Assembly (NCBI RefSeq): GCF_027531815.1
Contig: NZ_JAPZSK010000001.1
Span: 124,001-188,000, forward strand
From: Gemmatimonas sp.
GTDB lineage: Bacteria; Gemmatimonadota; Gemmatimonadetes; Gemmatimonadales; Gemmatimonadaceae
Direction of reading: 5' to 3'
Length of the DNA stretch: 64,000 nucleotides
Position 1 is the stretch's first letter. Each line of letters starts with the position of its first letter. The notes beneath the pieces are model-generated. The model ran no database searches, was not told the DNA's origin, and was given only the letters and a program-made list of their open reading frames with translations. Shown here piece by piece: positions 1 to 9,206 of this stretch. Position numbers and translations under genes: made by a program.

Positions 1-615
<615 letters not shown>

Positions 616-660
616 GCGGTTGCACTGACGACTCGCAACTCGAACTACCAACGACAAACG

Positions 661-688
661 CCCCCGAAGATCACGTGATCTCCGGGGG
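661..688. terminator. hairpin between convergent por and DUF779 genes
   Basis: CCCCCGAAGATCAC (661-674) faces GTGATCTCCGGGGG (675-688), giving a 14-bp stem with one mismatch and no loop bases. It lies 46 bases after the por stop and before the convergent DUF779 stop at 726, so it could end transcription from both sides. There is a short TTCTT run but no long T-tract. The flanks at about 620-660 and 690-733 pair loosely and belong to a repeat seen again in the suf operon. Confidence 0.7.
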
Positions 689-689
689 A

Positions 690-733
690 GTTCTTGGTTC
701 CTGGTAGGAGTTGTCAGTCGTTAGTTCAAACCA
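690..733. repeat. GTTCTTGGTT / AGTCGTTAGTTCAA repeat element, copy 1
   Basis: This segment contains GTTCTTGGTT and then AGTCGTTAGTTCAA. The same words occur in the same order at 25502-25535 between sufB and sufC. Related words (ACTGACCACTAA) occur at 27713-27724. The element overlaps the last bases of the DUF779 gene. It appears to be a short dispersed intergenic element of unknown function. Confidence 0.6.
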
Positions 734-1139
734 CCGACTGCTCCCCCCTCGGCGCCTCCCCCGGCGCCTGCAGCCGCTCCCACTCCGCATCGCGGTACCA
801 CCGCGACCACGTGAGAAAGCGCCCCCCCTCCGGCGCGTCCACGGAGAATCCCGACCCTCGCCCCCGCACGCCGTCAATGATGAGAAGCGTGTGCTTCCAG
901 TATTCGTACTGTTCGCCGCCGATGTAGAAGGGCGTGTCCGCAATGGTCCCCAGGTAGACATCCCGGAAACCGATGCGCAATTCACCGCGCGGGTCGCACA
1001 TGGGCGCGCTGCCATCGCAGCACCCGCCGCTCTGATGGAACACCAGCGGGCCGTGGAGTGCCTGCAGCTTGTGCAGCAGGGCGGCGGCGGCCGGTGTGAC
1101 AGTCGCACGAGCCACGGGCGTTGCCAGCATATCGGTCAC
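726..1139 (-). CDS. DUF779 family protein
   Basis: About 137 residues matching the DUF779 family, whose members are small proteins usually encoded next to an acetaldehyde or aldehyde dehydrogenase gene. Visible features are HQSGGCCDGSAPMC, a Cys-rich segment near residue 35, and an IGGEQYEYWKHT segment. The function is unknown; an accessory role for the aldehyde dehydrogenase is often assumed from gene proximity. Just upstream on the same strand lies the C-terminal remnant of exactly such a dehydrogenase, so the pair has lost its catalytic partner. The start is uncertain: GTG at 1139, ATG at 1130 and TTG at 1160 are possible, and TTG would overlap the dehydrogenase stop. Confidence 0.85.
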   Translation of the reverse strand: MTDMLATPVARATVTPAAAALLHKLQALHGPLVFHQSGGCCDGSAPMCDPRGELRIGFRDVYLGTIADTPFYIGGEQYEYWKHTLLIIDGVRGRGSGFSVDAPEGGRFLTWSRWYRDAEWERLQAPGEAPRGEQSVV

Positions 1140-1146
1140 GTTCGAC

Positions 1147-1400
1147 TCAATAGAACCCAAGCGCGTTCGGGCTGTAGCTCACCAGCAAGTTCGTCGTCTG
1201 CTGGTAGTGGCTGAGCATCATCGTGTGATTCTCCCGGCCGATGCCGCTCTGCTTGTAGCCACCGAAGGCGGCGTGGGCCGGGTACAGGTGGTAGCAGTTG
1301 GTCCACACCCGCCCCGCCTTGATGGCGCGCTCGGCACGGTTCGCGGTGTTCATGTCGCGCGACCACGCGCCGGCACCCAGTCCGTAGGAGGATGGCGCGG
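1147..1400 (-). pseudogene. aldehyde dehydrogenase, C-terminal remnant
   Basis: The minus strand encodes about 80 residues that read like the last sixth of an NAD-dependent aldehyde dehydrogenase. They run from [11 protein letters not shown] through [16 protein letters not shown] and [13 protein letters not shown] to [13 protein letters not shown] and a stop. A complete enzyme is about 500 residues, so the catalytic Cys and most of the NAD site are gone. Upstream the similarity stops near 1390-1400, and the PepSY gene ends at 1524. The remnant reads cleanly without internal stops, so the deletion may be recent. An ATG at 1410 exists but would give only an isolated C-terminus. Confidence 0.85.
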
Positions 1401-1523
1401 TGCGGGGCATCGAGCGCGTGATGGGACAGCCGTTGCGCGACGGGTGTCGCGCTGTATGCCCTCTGCACGCTCAGCGCCGCCGCGAGGGCGGTTGCTGCAA
1501 CGCCAGCGACGACGCGACGCGCG

Positions 1524-2741
1524 TTACGCCGCGACGACCGCCGACGCCTCGGCGCGCGCACCGCGACGGCGCCAGGCCAGGAGGCGACGCAGAGAGAGCA
1601 GGAGGCCGGTGACCACCAGCACCGAGGCCCCCAGCGACACGATTCCGGCGAGCGTCTGCCCCCAGAAACCGAGGACCTCGCCGGTATGCGTGAAGCGCAT
1701 GATGTTGCGCACCTGACGGCCCGTGGTGAGCGAGTCGAACGGCTGCCACGTGGTGGGCTCGCCACGGCGCGACAGGGTGAGCGTGGCCCGCTTGGTGGGT
1801 TCCCCACCCATGCCGCGATCGATCGTGTAGACGAGTGGCGCGTCGGCGGCCTTGGGCCAGGCCAGCGACATGGCGCGCCAGTCGGGCATGCGTTCGGCGG
1901 CCACCGCGTACACGTCGCCTACCAGCGGTGTCGGCGCGGGGGCAGGTCGTGTGCCGGTGGCGGTTCCGGTGGCGGTTCCGGTGGCGGTTAAGGTGGCGGT
2001 TCCCGCGGCGGCGCCCGCGGCCCCCTCCGGCGAGCGCGGCGGCGGTGCCTCGCCCACCGCCTGGTACACGAGGTCACTGGCCCACGGGAAGGAGATCACC
2101 GTGGCACTGGCCACCACGAGGGCGAGCGGGACGGCACTCCAGATGCCGATGACGTTGTGCCAGTTGAAGTCACGCGCCTTGCCCGTGAGCCCCCGCCGGA
2201 AGAGCAGCACGCTGCGCACGGCGCTCCAGGTGAGCTTGCGCGGCCACCAGAGGATCATGCCGGTGAGCACGAGCACGAGGAACGCCATGTTGGACCACCC
2301 CGTGATGGCCTTGCCGGTGGCGCGGTCGTCGTCCTTCATGGCGAGGTAGCGATGCCACTCGGTGGCCACACTGAACACCTTGCGCATGGCCACGCTGCCG
2401 GTGCCCACGACCTCGCCGGTGTAGGCGCTCAGGTACTGCCGCCCCTCACGGCCGAACTGCACTTCGACCGGCATCTCGGCGCCGTTGCGCCAGACAACCG
2501 TGGTGGGCGCCTTGCCGCCGCGCGCGGCGACGAGGGCCAGCAGCGAGTCGGGGGCAAGGCGCACCGCGCCCGGTGTGGGCGGCCCGGCCTCGACGCCGCG
2601 CAGGTCCGCCCAGAGGGTCATCTGCTTCTGGTAGGTCAGCAATACCCCGGTGACCGACATGATGAGCACGACCGCCCCGGCGACGACGCCGGAAACGAGG
2701 TGGGTCCAGAAGAGGAGGGGGCGGAGCGCGCGCATGATCAT
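1524..2741 (-). CDS. PepSY-associated transmembrane protein
   Basis: 405 residues of the PepSY_TM family, inner-membrane proteins often found with siderophore and iron uptake genes and in some cases linked to ferric-siderophore reduction. The N-terminus has the typical [21 protein letters not shown] membrane segment, then a soluble PepSY region (about 60-150), paired membrane segments near 150-215 and a last one near 365-385. Between about 235 and 265 is a Thr/Gly/Ala low-complexity insert encoded by a 12-bp tandem repeat at 1963-2010. ATG codons at 2741 and 2735 are both possible. A Fur-like palindrome lies four bases before the first, and no ribosome-binding site fits. Iron-responsive control is therefore likely but inferred. 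Confidence 0.88.
   Translation of the reverse strand: MIMRALRPLLFWTHLVSGVVAGAVVLIMSVTGVLLTYQKQMTLWADLRGVEAGPPTPGAVRLAPDSLLALVAARGGKAPTTVVWRNGAEMPVEVQFGREGRQYLSAYTGEVVGTGSVAMRKVFSVATEWHRYLAMKDDDRATGKAITGWSNMAFLVLVLTGMILWWPRKLTWSAVRSVLLFRRGLTGKARDFNWHNVIGIWSAVPLALVVASATVISFPWASDLVYQAVGEAPPPRSPEGAAGAAAGTATLTATGTATGTATGTRPAPAPTPLVGDVYAVAAERMPDWRAMSLAWPKAADAPLVYTIDRGMGGEPTKRATLTLSRRGEPTTWQPFDSLTTGRQVRNIMRFTHTGEVLGFWGQTLAGIVSLGASVLVVTGLLLSLRRLLAWRRRGARAEASAVVAA
1963..2010. repeat. 12-bp tandem repeat inside the PepSY gene
   Basis: The plus strand repeats GGCGGTTCCGGT-like units about four times with small changes. In the gene, on the minus strand, this gives an alternating TGTA peptide in the loop between membrane segments. 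The length is a multiple of three, so copy-number change would keep the frame. Confidence 0.7.
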
Positions 2742-2744
2742 AGA

Positions 2745-2759
2745 TGAGAATAGTTCTCA
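2745..2759. promoter_or_regulatory. Fur-like operator before the PepSY gene
   Basis: TGAGAATAGTTCTCA is a near-perfect palindrome: TGAGAA, three bases, then TTCTCA. It matches the 7-1-7 layout of Fur boxes, and TGAGAATNATTCTCA is a common variant. It sits immediately upstream of the start codon of the PepSY gene, so a bound regulator would block transcription start or early elongation. Iron dependence is inferred from the motif and the gene family. Confidence 0.65.
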
Positions 2760-2799
2760 GAGACTGTTATCGGAGGATAAGGGGAATTGCCGACCGCGT

Positions 2800-3290
2800 C
2801 AATCGGGATTGACGGGGAGACGCGGGGAACGAGGGGGCGCGGGGAGGCCCCGGGGACAACGCGCGGAGGAACGCGCGGAGGAACGCGCGATCGGGGACGC
2901 GTTGGCGACGACGCGTTGGCGGGAACGCGTTGGCACGGACGCATTGGCAATGACGCGGACACCAACGCCGACACCAACGCCGACACCAACGCGGACACCA
3001 ACGCCGACACCAACGCCGACACCAACGCCGACACCAACGCCGACACCAACGCCGACACCAACGCCGACACCAACGCCGGCGCAGCCGCCCCCCGACCCCG
3101 ACCCCAACCCACGTAGTTGCCGTGCGTCGGTGCCCGCGTCGGTGCCCGCGTCGGTGCCCGCGTCGGTGCCCGCGTTGGCGCCCGCGTGGCCCCGCGTCGT
3201 TGCCACCGCGTCCGTGCCAACGCGTTTCCGCCAAAGCGTGGTCGCCAATGCGTCGTCGATCGCGCGTGGTCCCCCGCGTAGTTTCCCTAG
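2800..3290. repeat. large GC-rich inverted repeat with inner tandem arrays
   Basis: This 530-base intergenic stretch, between divergent PepSY and patatin genes, is all repeat. Outer arms near 2870-2958 and 3196-3290 are inverted copies of each other: the words TCCGTGCCAACGCGTT and CGATCGCGCG appear on the right arm and in reverse complement on the left. Inside them, 2958-3077 holds ten copies of a 12-bp unit (GACACCAACGCC). 3124-3186 holds four to five copies of GTCGGTGCCCGC, which is roughly the reverse complement of that unit. The whole could fold as a long cruciform or RNA hairpin. Long open frames through it, such as Gly-Val repeats, are composition artefacts. No gene is seen here. Confidence 0.85.
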
Positions 3291-3293
3291 CCA

Positions 3294-4355
3294 ATGTCGC
3301 GACTCCTGACTCTCCGCGCCGGTCCGCAGGCGCTCGCCCTGCTCCGTGACCGGGGGCTGCGCGCCGAGGACGTCGATATTCTCCCCGGCGCCTCCGGGGG
3401 CGCCAAGTGGCTCGCCCTCGCGGGACTCGACCGCTACCTGTTCGGCACCTTCCTGCAGGCGCCGCGATCGCGGCCGCTGCACGCCATTGGCAGCTCCATC
3501 GGCAGCTGGCGCATGGCCTGTCTGGCCCAGCAGGACCCGCTCGCCGCACTCGCGCGGGGACACGAGGCCTACACGCGCCATCAGGTGTACCCGGCCAATC
3601 CGACCCCCCGTCAGGTAACCGAGGTGCTGACCCGCTGCCTCGACCACCTGCTGGGCCCCCACGGTGCCCAGGAGATCGTGCGCCACCCCACGGTGCGCGT
3701 GCACATCATCACCGCCGAAGCGCGTGGCCCGGCGGCGAGCGAGAAACGACTGGTGCTGGCCACCGCCATGGCATTCGCCGCGGCGGCCAACCTCGTCTCA
3801 CGACGCTCGCTCGCATTGCAGCTGCGACGCACCGTTTTTCATGCCTGCGGCAGCGAGTCCCCCTTTCTCCGATTGCGCGACCTGCCCACAGTGCACCGTC
3901 CCCTTACGGCCGACAACGTGCGCGCGGCGCTGCTGGCCAGCGGCTCCATCCCGCTGCTGCTCGACGGCGTGCGCATTCCCGATACCCCCGGCGTGCATTG
4001 GGATGGCGGTGTGACCGATTATCACCTCGATCTCGACTACGGCGACGGCGACGGGCTCGTGCTCTTTCCGCACTTCGTGGAGCGGGTCATCCCCGGCTGG
4101 TTCGACAAGTCCCTGCCCTGGCGTCGCGCCGGCGCACGCAACTTCGCGCGCACCCTGCTGATCGCGCCCAGTGCCGCCTTCGTGGCCGCGCTGCCGGGCG
4201 GCAAGATTCCTGATCGCCGCGACTTCTACACGCTTGCCGACGCCGAGCGGTTCGCCCGCTGGGACCGCGTGAACGCCATGAGCAGCGCGCTCGGTGACGC
4301 ACTGCACGAACTGATCGCGACCGGTCGCCTCGTCGATCACGTGCGGCCGTGGTAG
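3294..4355 (+). CDS. patatin-like phospholipase family protein
   Basis: 353 residues. Patatin-like proteins are lipid acyl hydrolases with a Ser-Asp dyad. The N-terminal third contains the glycine-rich oxyanion segment [11 protein letters not shown] (about 34-44) and the nucleophile motif GSSIGSW (G-x-S-x-G, about 67). The Asp motif appears as [11 protein letters not shown] (about 239). No signal peptide is seen, so the protein is probably cytosolic or peripheral. It is transcribed alone, away from the large inverted repeat. A TAGTTT hexamer at 3279 ends nine bases before the ATG and may be the -10. The substrate cannot be read from the sequence. Confidence 0.85.
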   Translation: MSRLLTLRAGPQALALLRDRGLRAEDVDILPGASGGAKWLALAGLDRYLFGTFLQAPRSRPLHAIGSSIGSWRMACLAQQDPLAALARGHEAYTRHQVYPANPTPRQVTEVLTRCLDHLLGPHGAQEIVRHPTVRVHIITAEARGPAASEKRLVLATAMAFAAAANLVSRRSLALQLRRTVFHACGSESPFLRLRDLPTVHRPLTADNVRAALLASGSIPLLLDGVRIPDTPGVHWDGGVTDYHLDLDYGDGDGLVLFPHFVERVIPGWFDKSLPWRRAGARNFARTLLIAPSAAFVAALPGGKIPDRRDFYTLADAERFARWDRVNAMSSALGDALHELIATGRLVDHVRPW

Positions 4356-4441
4356 CCCGGGCCGCGCCTTCGACAGCGACGTCCTCCCCGTTGCACGGGT
4401 CCCCCGCCTAGCTTTGTTGGTACAGCAGCACGGTTTGCACA

Positions 4442-4477
4442 GGCTCGTGTTTGCCGACGCAGGCAAACGGGCGAGCC
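4442..4477 (+). promoter_or_regulatory. hairpin in the leader of the glutamate dehydrogenase gene
   Basis: GGCTCG (4442-4447) pairs with CGAGCC (4472-4477), and GTTTGCC (4449-4455) pairs with GGCAAAC (4462-4468), leaving loop GACGCA. The stem totals 13 pairs with a small asymmetric bulge. It lies 87 bases after the patatin stop and 26 bases before the gdh GTG. It has no T-tract, so a leader regulatory fold and a patatin terminator are both possible. Confidence 0.5.
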
Positions 4478-4502
4478 GCCTCCCACCTCCCGCCCCAGCC
4501 CC

Positions 4503-5915
4503 GTGTCCACGAGCTTCCTCGCCCAGGTGAACGCCGCGTTCGATCGCGCCGCCGCTCACACGAAACACGACCGCACACTCCTCGAGCAGATTCGCGCCTG
4601 CAACGCGGTTTACATGGTGAGTTTCCCCATCCGCCGCGACAACGGCTCCATCGAGGTCATTCACGGATGGCGCGCCGAGCATTCGCAGCACAAGTCACCC
4701 ACCAAGGGTGGCATCCGCTATGCGCCCAATGTGAGCGACGACGAAGTGCAGGCGCTGGCTGCCCTCATGACGTACAAGTGCGCCATTGTCGACGTGCCCT
4801 TCGGCGGTGCCAAGGGTGGCGTGAAGATCGATCGCCGGCAGTACTCCGAAGCCGAGCTCGAGCGCATCACTCGCCGCTACACCTTCGAGCTGGTGCGCAA
4901 GCGCTTCATCGGCCCCGGTATCGATGTGCCTGCCCCCGACTACGGTACCTCCTCCAAGGAAATGGCGTGGATCGCCGACACCTACGCCTCACTCGCCAAC
5001 GGCGAACTCGACGCGATCGCCTGCGTGACCGCCAAGCCGCTCGCGCAGGGCGGCATTCGCGGCCGCACGGAAGCCACGGGCCGCGGCGTCTTCTACGGCC
5101 TGCGTGAAGCGTGCGACGATGGCGAGGCCATGAAGCAGCTGGGGCTCACGCGCGGCCTCGAAGGCAAGCGGGTCATCGTGCAGGGGCTCGGCAACGTGGG
5201 CTACTGGGCCGCGCGCTTCCTGCAGGAGGCGGGGGCGCTCGTGGTGGCGATTGCCGAGTACAACGGCGCCGTGACCAACGAAAAGGGGCTCGACATCGTG
5301 GCGCTCGATGCCTGGCGCAAGGCGCACGGTACGCTGCTCGGCTTCCCCGGCGCCACCGACATCCCCGATGCGATGTCGGCGCTCGAACTGCCCTGCGATA
5401 TCCTCGTTCCCGCCGCGCTCGAACATCAGCTCACCGCCGACAACGCGCCGCGCATCCAGGCCAAGATCATCGCCGAAGCCGCCAACGGGCCCACGACTCC
5501 CGAAGCTGAGGCCATCTTCGCCGCGCGCGGCATCCTCGTGCTCCCTGACGTGTGGCTCAACGCCGGCGGCGTGATCGTATCGTACTTCGAGTGGCTCAAG
5601 AATCTCTCGCATGTGCGCTTCGGTCGCATGCAGAAGCGCCATGAAGAAGAGACGCTGCGCAAGCTGCTGCGCGCCATCGAAAGCAAGACAGGGCAGACGT
5701 TTACCGACGCCGAAGCACTCTCGCTCACCGAGGGCGCCGACGAGGAGGATCTCGTGGCCTCGGGGCTCGCCGAGTCGATGATCGTGGCGTATCGCCAGCT
5801 GGCCGAGGTGCACCGCGGGATCGGCGATCCCACGGTGACGTTGCGGACCGCGGCCATGGTGAGTGCCATCAACAAGGTGGCGCAGTCGTACGTGGACATG
5901 GGCATCTTCCCGTGA
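4503..5915 (+). CDS. gdhA: Glu/Leu/Phe/Val dehydrogenase (glutamate dehydrogenase)
   Basis: 470 residues, the usual length for the family. The enzyme reversibly deaminates glutamate to 2-oxoglutarate and ammonia with NAD(P). The N-terminal domain has the substrate motif SPTKGGIRYAP (about 63-73), the lysine-containing VPFGGAKGGVKID (about 97-109) and DVPAPDYGT. The Rossmann domain starts around VIVQGLGNVGYWAARFL (about 223). EAANGPTT and the C-terminal helices follow. The start is GTG at 4503 without an obvious ribosome-binding site. The stop overlaps the next gene's GTG by four bases, so the two are co-transcribed. Glutamate is the likely substrate, but a branched-chain amino acid cannot be excluded. 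Confidence 0.92.
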   Translation: MSTSFLAQVNAAFDRAAAHTKHDRTLLEQIRACNAVYMVSFPIRRDNGSIEVIHGWRAEHSQHKSPTKGGIRYAPNVSDDEVQALAALMTYKCAIVDVPFGGAKGGVKIDRRQYSEAELERITRRYTFELVRKRFIGPGIDVPAPDYGTSSKEMAWIADTYASLANGELDAIACVTAKPLAQGGIRGRTEATGRGVFYGLREACDDGEAMKQLGLTRGLEGKRVIVQGLGNVGYWAARFLQEAGALVVAIAEYNGAVTNEKGLDIVALDAWRKAHGTLLGFPGATDIPDAMSALELPCDILVPAALEHQLTADNAPRIQAKIIAEAANGPTTPEAEAIFAARGILVLPDVWLNAGGVIVSYFEWLKNLSHVRFGRMQKRHEEETLRKLLRAIESKTGQTFTDAEALSLTEGADEEDLVASGLAESMIVAYRQLAEVHRGIGDPTVTLRTAAMVSAINKVAQSYVDMGIFP

Positions 5916-8116
5916 GGCGGGTGCTGGTGATGGCGGGCGCGCTGCTGCTCGGGGCGCGCGCCGCCTCCGCGCAGCCGCTCACCATGTCGCAGATCGTGCA
6001 GAGCGGCGCCATCACCGGCAGTACGCCGGGGGCGGTGGTGTGGGCTCCGGACAGCCGCACCGTGGCCTTCGTGTGGGACAGCACCGGCGGCAACGGCACG
6101 CGCGACGTGTGGCTGGTGAGCGCCGACGGCCGCACACGCCGGGCGCTGTCGCTCGCCGCCGAAGGGGCACCGGCCGCTCGCGGTGCCACCGCTCGCGGTG
6201 CCGCCGTACGCGAAATCGCCTGGCGTGCCGACAGTCGTGCCCTGTACCTGCTGCGCGGCGAGCTGCTGCTGCGCGCGACGCTGGCCAGTGGTACGGCGAC
6301 GCGGGTCATGCTCGACACCATGGCCGTCGTCGCCGCCGACGCGCGCGAGCTGGCGCTGTCGCCGGCGGGCGATCGGGCCGCCTACGTGCGCAACGGTGAC
6401 GTGTGGACCGTGTCGCTCACCAACCCCGCGTCCATACCGGCGCAGCTGACTCGGGTGAGTGTGCCCTCCATGGCCACCGTGCCGCTCGGCACCTACGCGC
6501 GGCTCGACCGCGAGATCGGCGCCGGCACGTGGGGCACCGCGGCGCCGTCGTTCGCATGGGCGCCCGATGGTCGCACCCTCGCCGTGCACGTGGTGGACCG
6601 GCGCGCCGTACGTACCGTGCCGTTTCCGTACTACCTCGGCGCCGAAACGCAGCTCAACATGCTGCGCCGGTCGTATCCGGGTGATCCGAACGAATCGCGG
6701 CAGGTGGCGCTCGTGGATGTGACCAGCGGCACCCTCACGCCGCTCCCGTTCGACGAGTCCACCGCCGTGCAGATCCTCAACTTCGCATGGTCACCGCAGG
6801 GCGTGCTCATGGTGGACCGCGAAGCCGACGACGCCACGCGTCGCTGGGTGCACGTGGTGCGCCCGGGCGCTGCACCGCAGCTGGTGTACAGCGACCGCCG
6901 CGAATCGCGCATCTACACGGAGCACGGATCGGCATGGGCGCATGACGGCCGGTCGCTGCTGCTCACCACCGATCGCGACGATCGCTATCGCGTGTATGCC
7001 GTCTCGCTCACCGACACGACACCGGTGCCCCTCACGCCCGCCACGAGTGACGTGCAGGGCGCCGCGCTGGCGCTACCCAATGGCGCGGTCGCCTGGCTGT
7101 CGTCGGCTCCGTCGGTGAGCGAACGCCATCTGTGGCGCATGGATCGCGGCCAGGCACCGGTGCAGGTCACGCGTCGCGTCGGTACGCACCGGGTGTTCAT
7201 CGCCCCCGACGGCCGCGCGGTGGCGAGCATCGTGAGCGACGATGTGACGCCGCCGCATCTGGTGCTGGTGAGCGGCCCGCGTGGCACCGAGCAGGTGATC
7301 ACGACGGCTGGCGGCGCGGCGCTGGCGGCGGCCCGGGTGGCGGCACCGCAGTACGTGCGCTTTGCCGGTGCCGGCGATGTGCCGGGTGCCGACTCGCTGC
7401 ACGCCAAGCTGTGGCTTCCAGAGGCGGCCACGCGTGGCGAACGCGTGCCCGTGATCTTCGGGCCGGTGTACTCCAATACCGTGCGCAACCGGTGGGGCGG
7501 CACGTACACCCTGCTGCAGCAGCTGCTCGTACAGCGCGGCTATGCCGTGATCCAGGTGGATGTGCGCGGCAGCACGGGGTACGGCCGCGCCTTCCGCGAG
7601 GCGTTCCTCTTCGAGTGGGGCGGCAAGGATCTCGACGATCTCGCGGCCACCAAGCGGTGGCTCGGCGCGCAACCGTGGGCCGACACCGCACGCACCGGCA
7701 TCTTCGGATCGTCGTACGGCGGTCTCATTACCGTGTATGCGCTGTTCACACGCCCCGGGCTCTTCAAGGCCGGGGTCGCGGGCGCTTCGGCCACCGACCC
7801 GCGGTTCTACGGGAGCGACGACGTGGCGATCACGCGTCGGCCGCAGTCGCACCCCGAGGCGTTCACGCGGGGCGCGCTGCAGTACGCCGGCGGGTTGCAG
7901 GATCACCTCATGCTCATTCACGGGCTCATGGACGACGTGGTGCCGTTCAAGACCACGGCCGATCTGGCCGAGGAGCTCATGCGGCAGGGGAAGGATTTCG
8001 ATCTCGTGATTGCCCCATCGGCGACGCATGGATGGACGGCGCGACCGCAGCACGCGCGCTACCTGCTGGGCAAACTGGTGCAGCACTTCGATCGGTATCT
8101 GGGCGGGTCGCGCTGA
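5912..8116 (+). CDS. S9 family prolyl oligopeptidase / DPP-IV-like peptidase, secreted
   Basis: 734 residues. A signal peptide is visible: RRVLVMAGALLLGARAASAQ, with cleavage after ASA. The middle is a seven-bladed beta-propeller-type region with WAPDGRT and WSPQG repeats. The C-terminal alpha/beta hydrolase domain has the nucleophile motif GSSYGG (about 604-609), the Asp in HGLMDDVVPF (about 670) and the His in SATHGW (about 703). The family cleaves X-Pro or similar dipeptides from the N-terminus of peptides. The protein is probably periplasmic. The GTG start overlaps the gdh stop (GTGA), so peptide breakdown and glutamate deamination may be co-expressed for amino-acid use. Confidence 0.92.
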   Translation: MRRVLVMAGALLLGARAASAQPLTMSQIVQSGAITGSTPGAVVWAPDSRTVAFVWDSTGGNGTRDVWLVSADGRTRRALSLAAEGAPAARGATARGAAVREIAWRADSRALYLLRGELLLRATLASGTATRVMLDTMAVVAADARELALSPAGDRAAYVRNGDVWTVSLTNPASIPAQLTRVSVPSMATVPLGTYARLDREIGAGTWGTAAPSFAWAPDGRTLAVHVVDRRAVRTVPFPYYLGAETQLNMLRRSYPGDPNESRQVALVDVTSGTLTPLPFDESTAVQILNFAWSPQGVLMVDREADDATRRWVHVVRPGAAPQLVYSDRRESRIYTEHGSAWAHDGRSLLLTTDRDDRYRVYAVSLTDTTPVPLTPATSDVQGAALALPNGAVAWLSSAPSVSERHLWRMDRGQAPVQVTRRVGTHRVFIAPDGRAVASIVSDDVTPPHLVLVSGPRGTEQVITTAGGAALAAARVAAPQYVRFAGAGDVPGADSLHAKLWLPEAATRGERVPVIFGPVYSNTVRNRWGGTYTLLQQLLVQRGYAVIQVDVRGSTGYGRAFREAFLFEWGGKDLDDLAATKRWLGAQPWADTARTGIFGSSYGGLITVYALFTRPGLFKAGVAGASATDPRFYGSDDVAITRRPQSHPEAFTRGALQYAGGLQDHLMLIHGLMDDVVPFKTTADLAEELMRQGKDFDLVIAPSATHGWTARPQHARYLLGKLVQHFDRYLGGSR

Positions 8117-8127
8117 CGCCGCCGATC

Positions 8128-9138
8128 GTGCTGACGCCTGTCGTTCGCCGAAACCGCCCAGGCGGGTACGCTTGCCGGAGCGTCGTCCTGCTTGCCCGCC
8201 GGCTGCTGTGGTCGGTGACGCTGCTCGGGAGCCTGACGGCGACGCGGGCCGCACACGCCCAAGGTCCCGGTCACCGCCTCGACGTCTTCGTGGTGGCGCA
8301 CGCGGACGACTGGCAACTCTTCATGGGCGATGTGCTCGTGGATGCGCTGCGTCACGGCCGTCCCGTGGTGGCGATCATCACCAGCGCCGGGGATGCGGCG
8401 CGAGGCAGCGAGTTTTGGCACACGCGGGAAGCCGGCGCGCTGGCCTCGATGCAGGCGGCCCAGGGACTGGCGGGCGGTCCGCTCATCGCGCCGCTGTGCA
8501 CCTCGTGGCGGCTGCCCGCGGTGCCGCTCCGATCGCCACGGCGCGGCAGCGAGCCGGGGGGTCGCACCGTGCGCGTGTGCCGCGGAGACGGCACCTCAAC
8601 GGCGTTTCTCCGTCTCCCCGATGGCCGGCCCGATGGTTCGGGCTTCGCCGTGCATGGGTATCGCTCGCTGCAGAAGCTGGCGCAGACCAGCCTCGGCCCG
8701 CTGGCAGCGCTCGACGGCACGGCGGCGTACACGAGTGTCACCGACCTCGCCGAAACAGTCGCCGCGCTCGTGCGCGGCCACGAGCGGCCCGGGATGGCGG
8801 TGCACGTGCATTCCCACGACCCCGAGGTACTGACCAATCCGCTCGATCATGCCGATCATCGGGTGACGGGGCGTATCGCCCTCGAAGCCGCACGAGACCT
8901 CCACGCGTCGGCCACACTGTACGCGGGCTACTCCAACGTGCGGCGCGCCGACAACCTGATGCCCGAGGCGGCCGCGTGGAAGATGTACTGTTTCGTGCAG
9001 TACGACCGGGCCATGATGACCCGCCACGGCAACTGGAGCGCCTACGCCGAGAACGCGTGGGGGCACGCACAGTACCTGTTCCGCACCTACGCGCGGCCGG
9101 CAGGCAGCACCGGGCTGTTGCGGCACAGCTGGCCCTGA
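8128..9138 (+). CDS. PIG-L family deacetylase, secreted
   Basis: About 336 residues. LmbE/PIG-L proteins are zinc-dependent N-acetylglucosamine deacetylases. The metal motif appears as VVAHADDWQL (AHADD in place of the usual AHPDD), and the second motif is HSHDPEVLTN followed by DHADHRVTGR. A leader with VVLLARRLLWSVTLLGSLTATRAAHA precedes GPGHR and looks like a signal peptide. The start is uncertain. GTG at 8128 is used here and gives a long n-region, and no better in-frame start precedes the hydrophobic core. It follows the S9 peptidase by 11 bases and is probably in the same operon. The substrate is unknown. Confidence 0.82.
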   Translation: MLTPVVRRNRPGGYACRSVVLLARRLLWSVTLLGSLTATRAAHAQGPGHRLDVFVVAHADDWQLFMGDVLVDALRHGRPVVAIITSAGDAARGSEFWHTREAGALASMQAAQGLAGGPLIAPLCTSWRLPAVPLRSPRRGSEPGGRTVRVCRGDGTSTAFLRLPDGRPDGSGFAVHGYRSLQKLAQTSLGPLAALDGTAAYTSVTDLAETVAALVRGHERPGMAVHVHSHDPEVLTNPLDHADHRVTGRIALEAARDLHASATLYAGYSNVRRADNLMPEAAAWKMYCFVQYDRAMMTRHGNWSAYAENAWGHAQYLFRTYARPAGSTGLLRHSWP

Positions 9139-9194
9139 CCCTGGCGACGCGGGCCGCCACAACGCCCCGGCCCCACCTGGGCCAGTTGGGCGAC

Positions 9195-9200
9195 TAAGTT
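9195..9200 (+). promoter_or_regulatory. -10 element for leaderless alpha/beta hydrolase mRNA
   Basis: TAAGTT ends exactly six bases before the GTG start at 9207. Transcription would begin at or next to the start codon. The same spacing recurs at many genes in this window. Confidence 0.5.
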
Positions 9201-9206
9201 GCGCGC

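Noticed and set aside
2958-3077. CRISPR-like array
   Set aside because: The 12-bp units follow each other directly with no unique spacers, and no cas genes are present.
2799-3704. Open frames of 109-301 residues with Gly-Val, Thr-Pro or Ala-Leu-Val repeats across 2738-3704
   Set aside because: They are translations of the 12-bp repeat arrays in several frames, on both strands, with no conserved domain or start signal.
7073-8254. 393-residue minus-strand frame opposite the S9 peptidase
   Set aside because: High-GC shadow; His/Arg/Gly-rich, no domain, and the plus strand has complete catalytic motifs.
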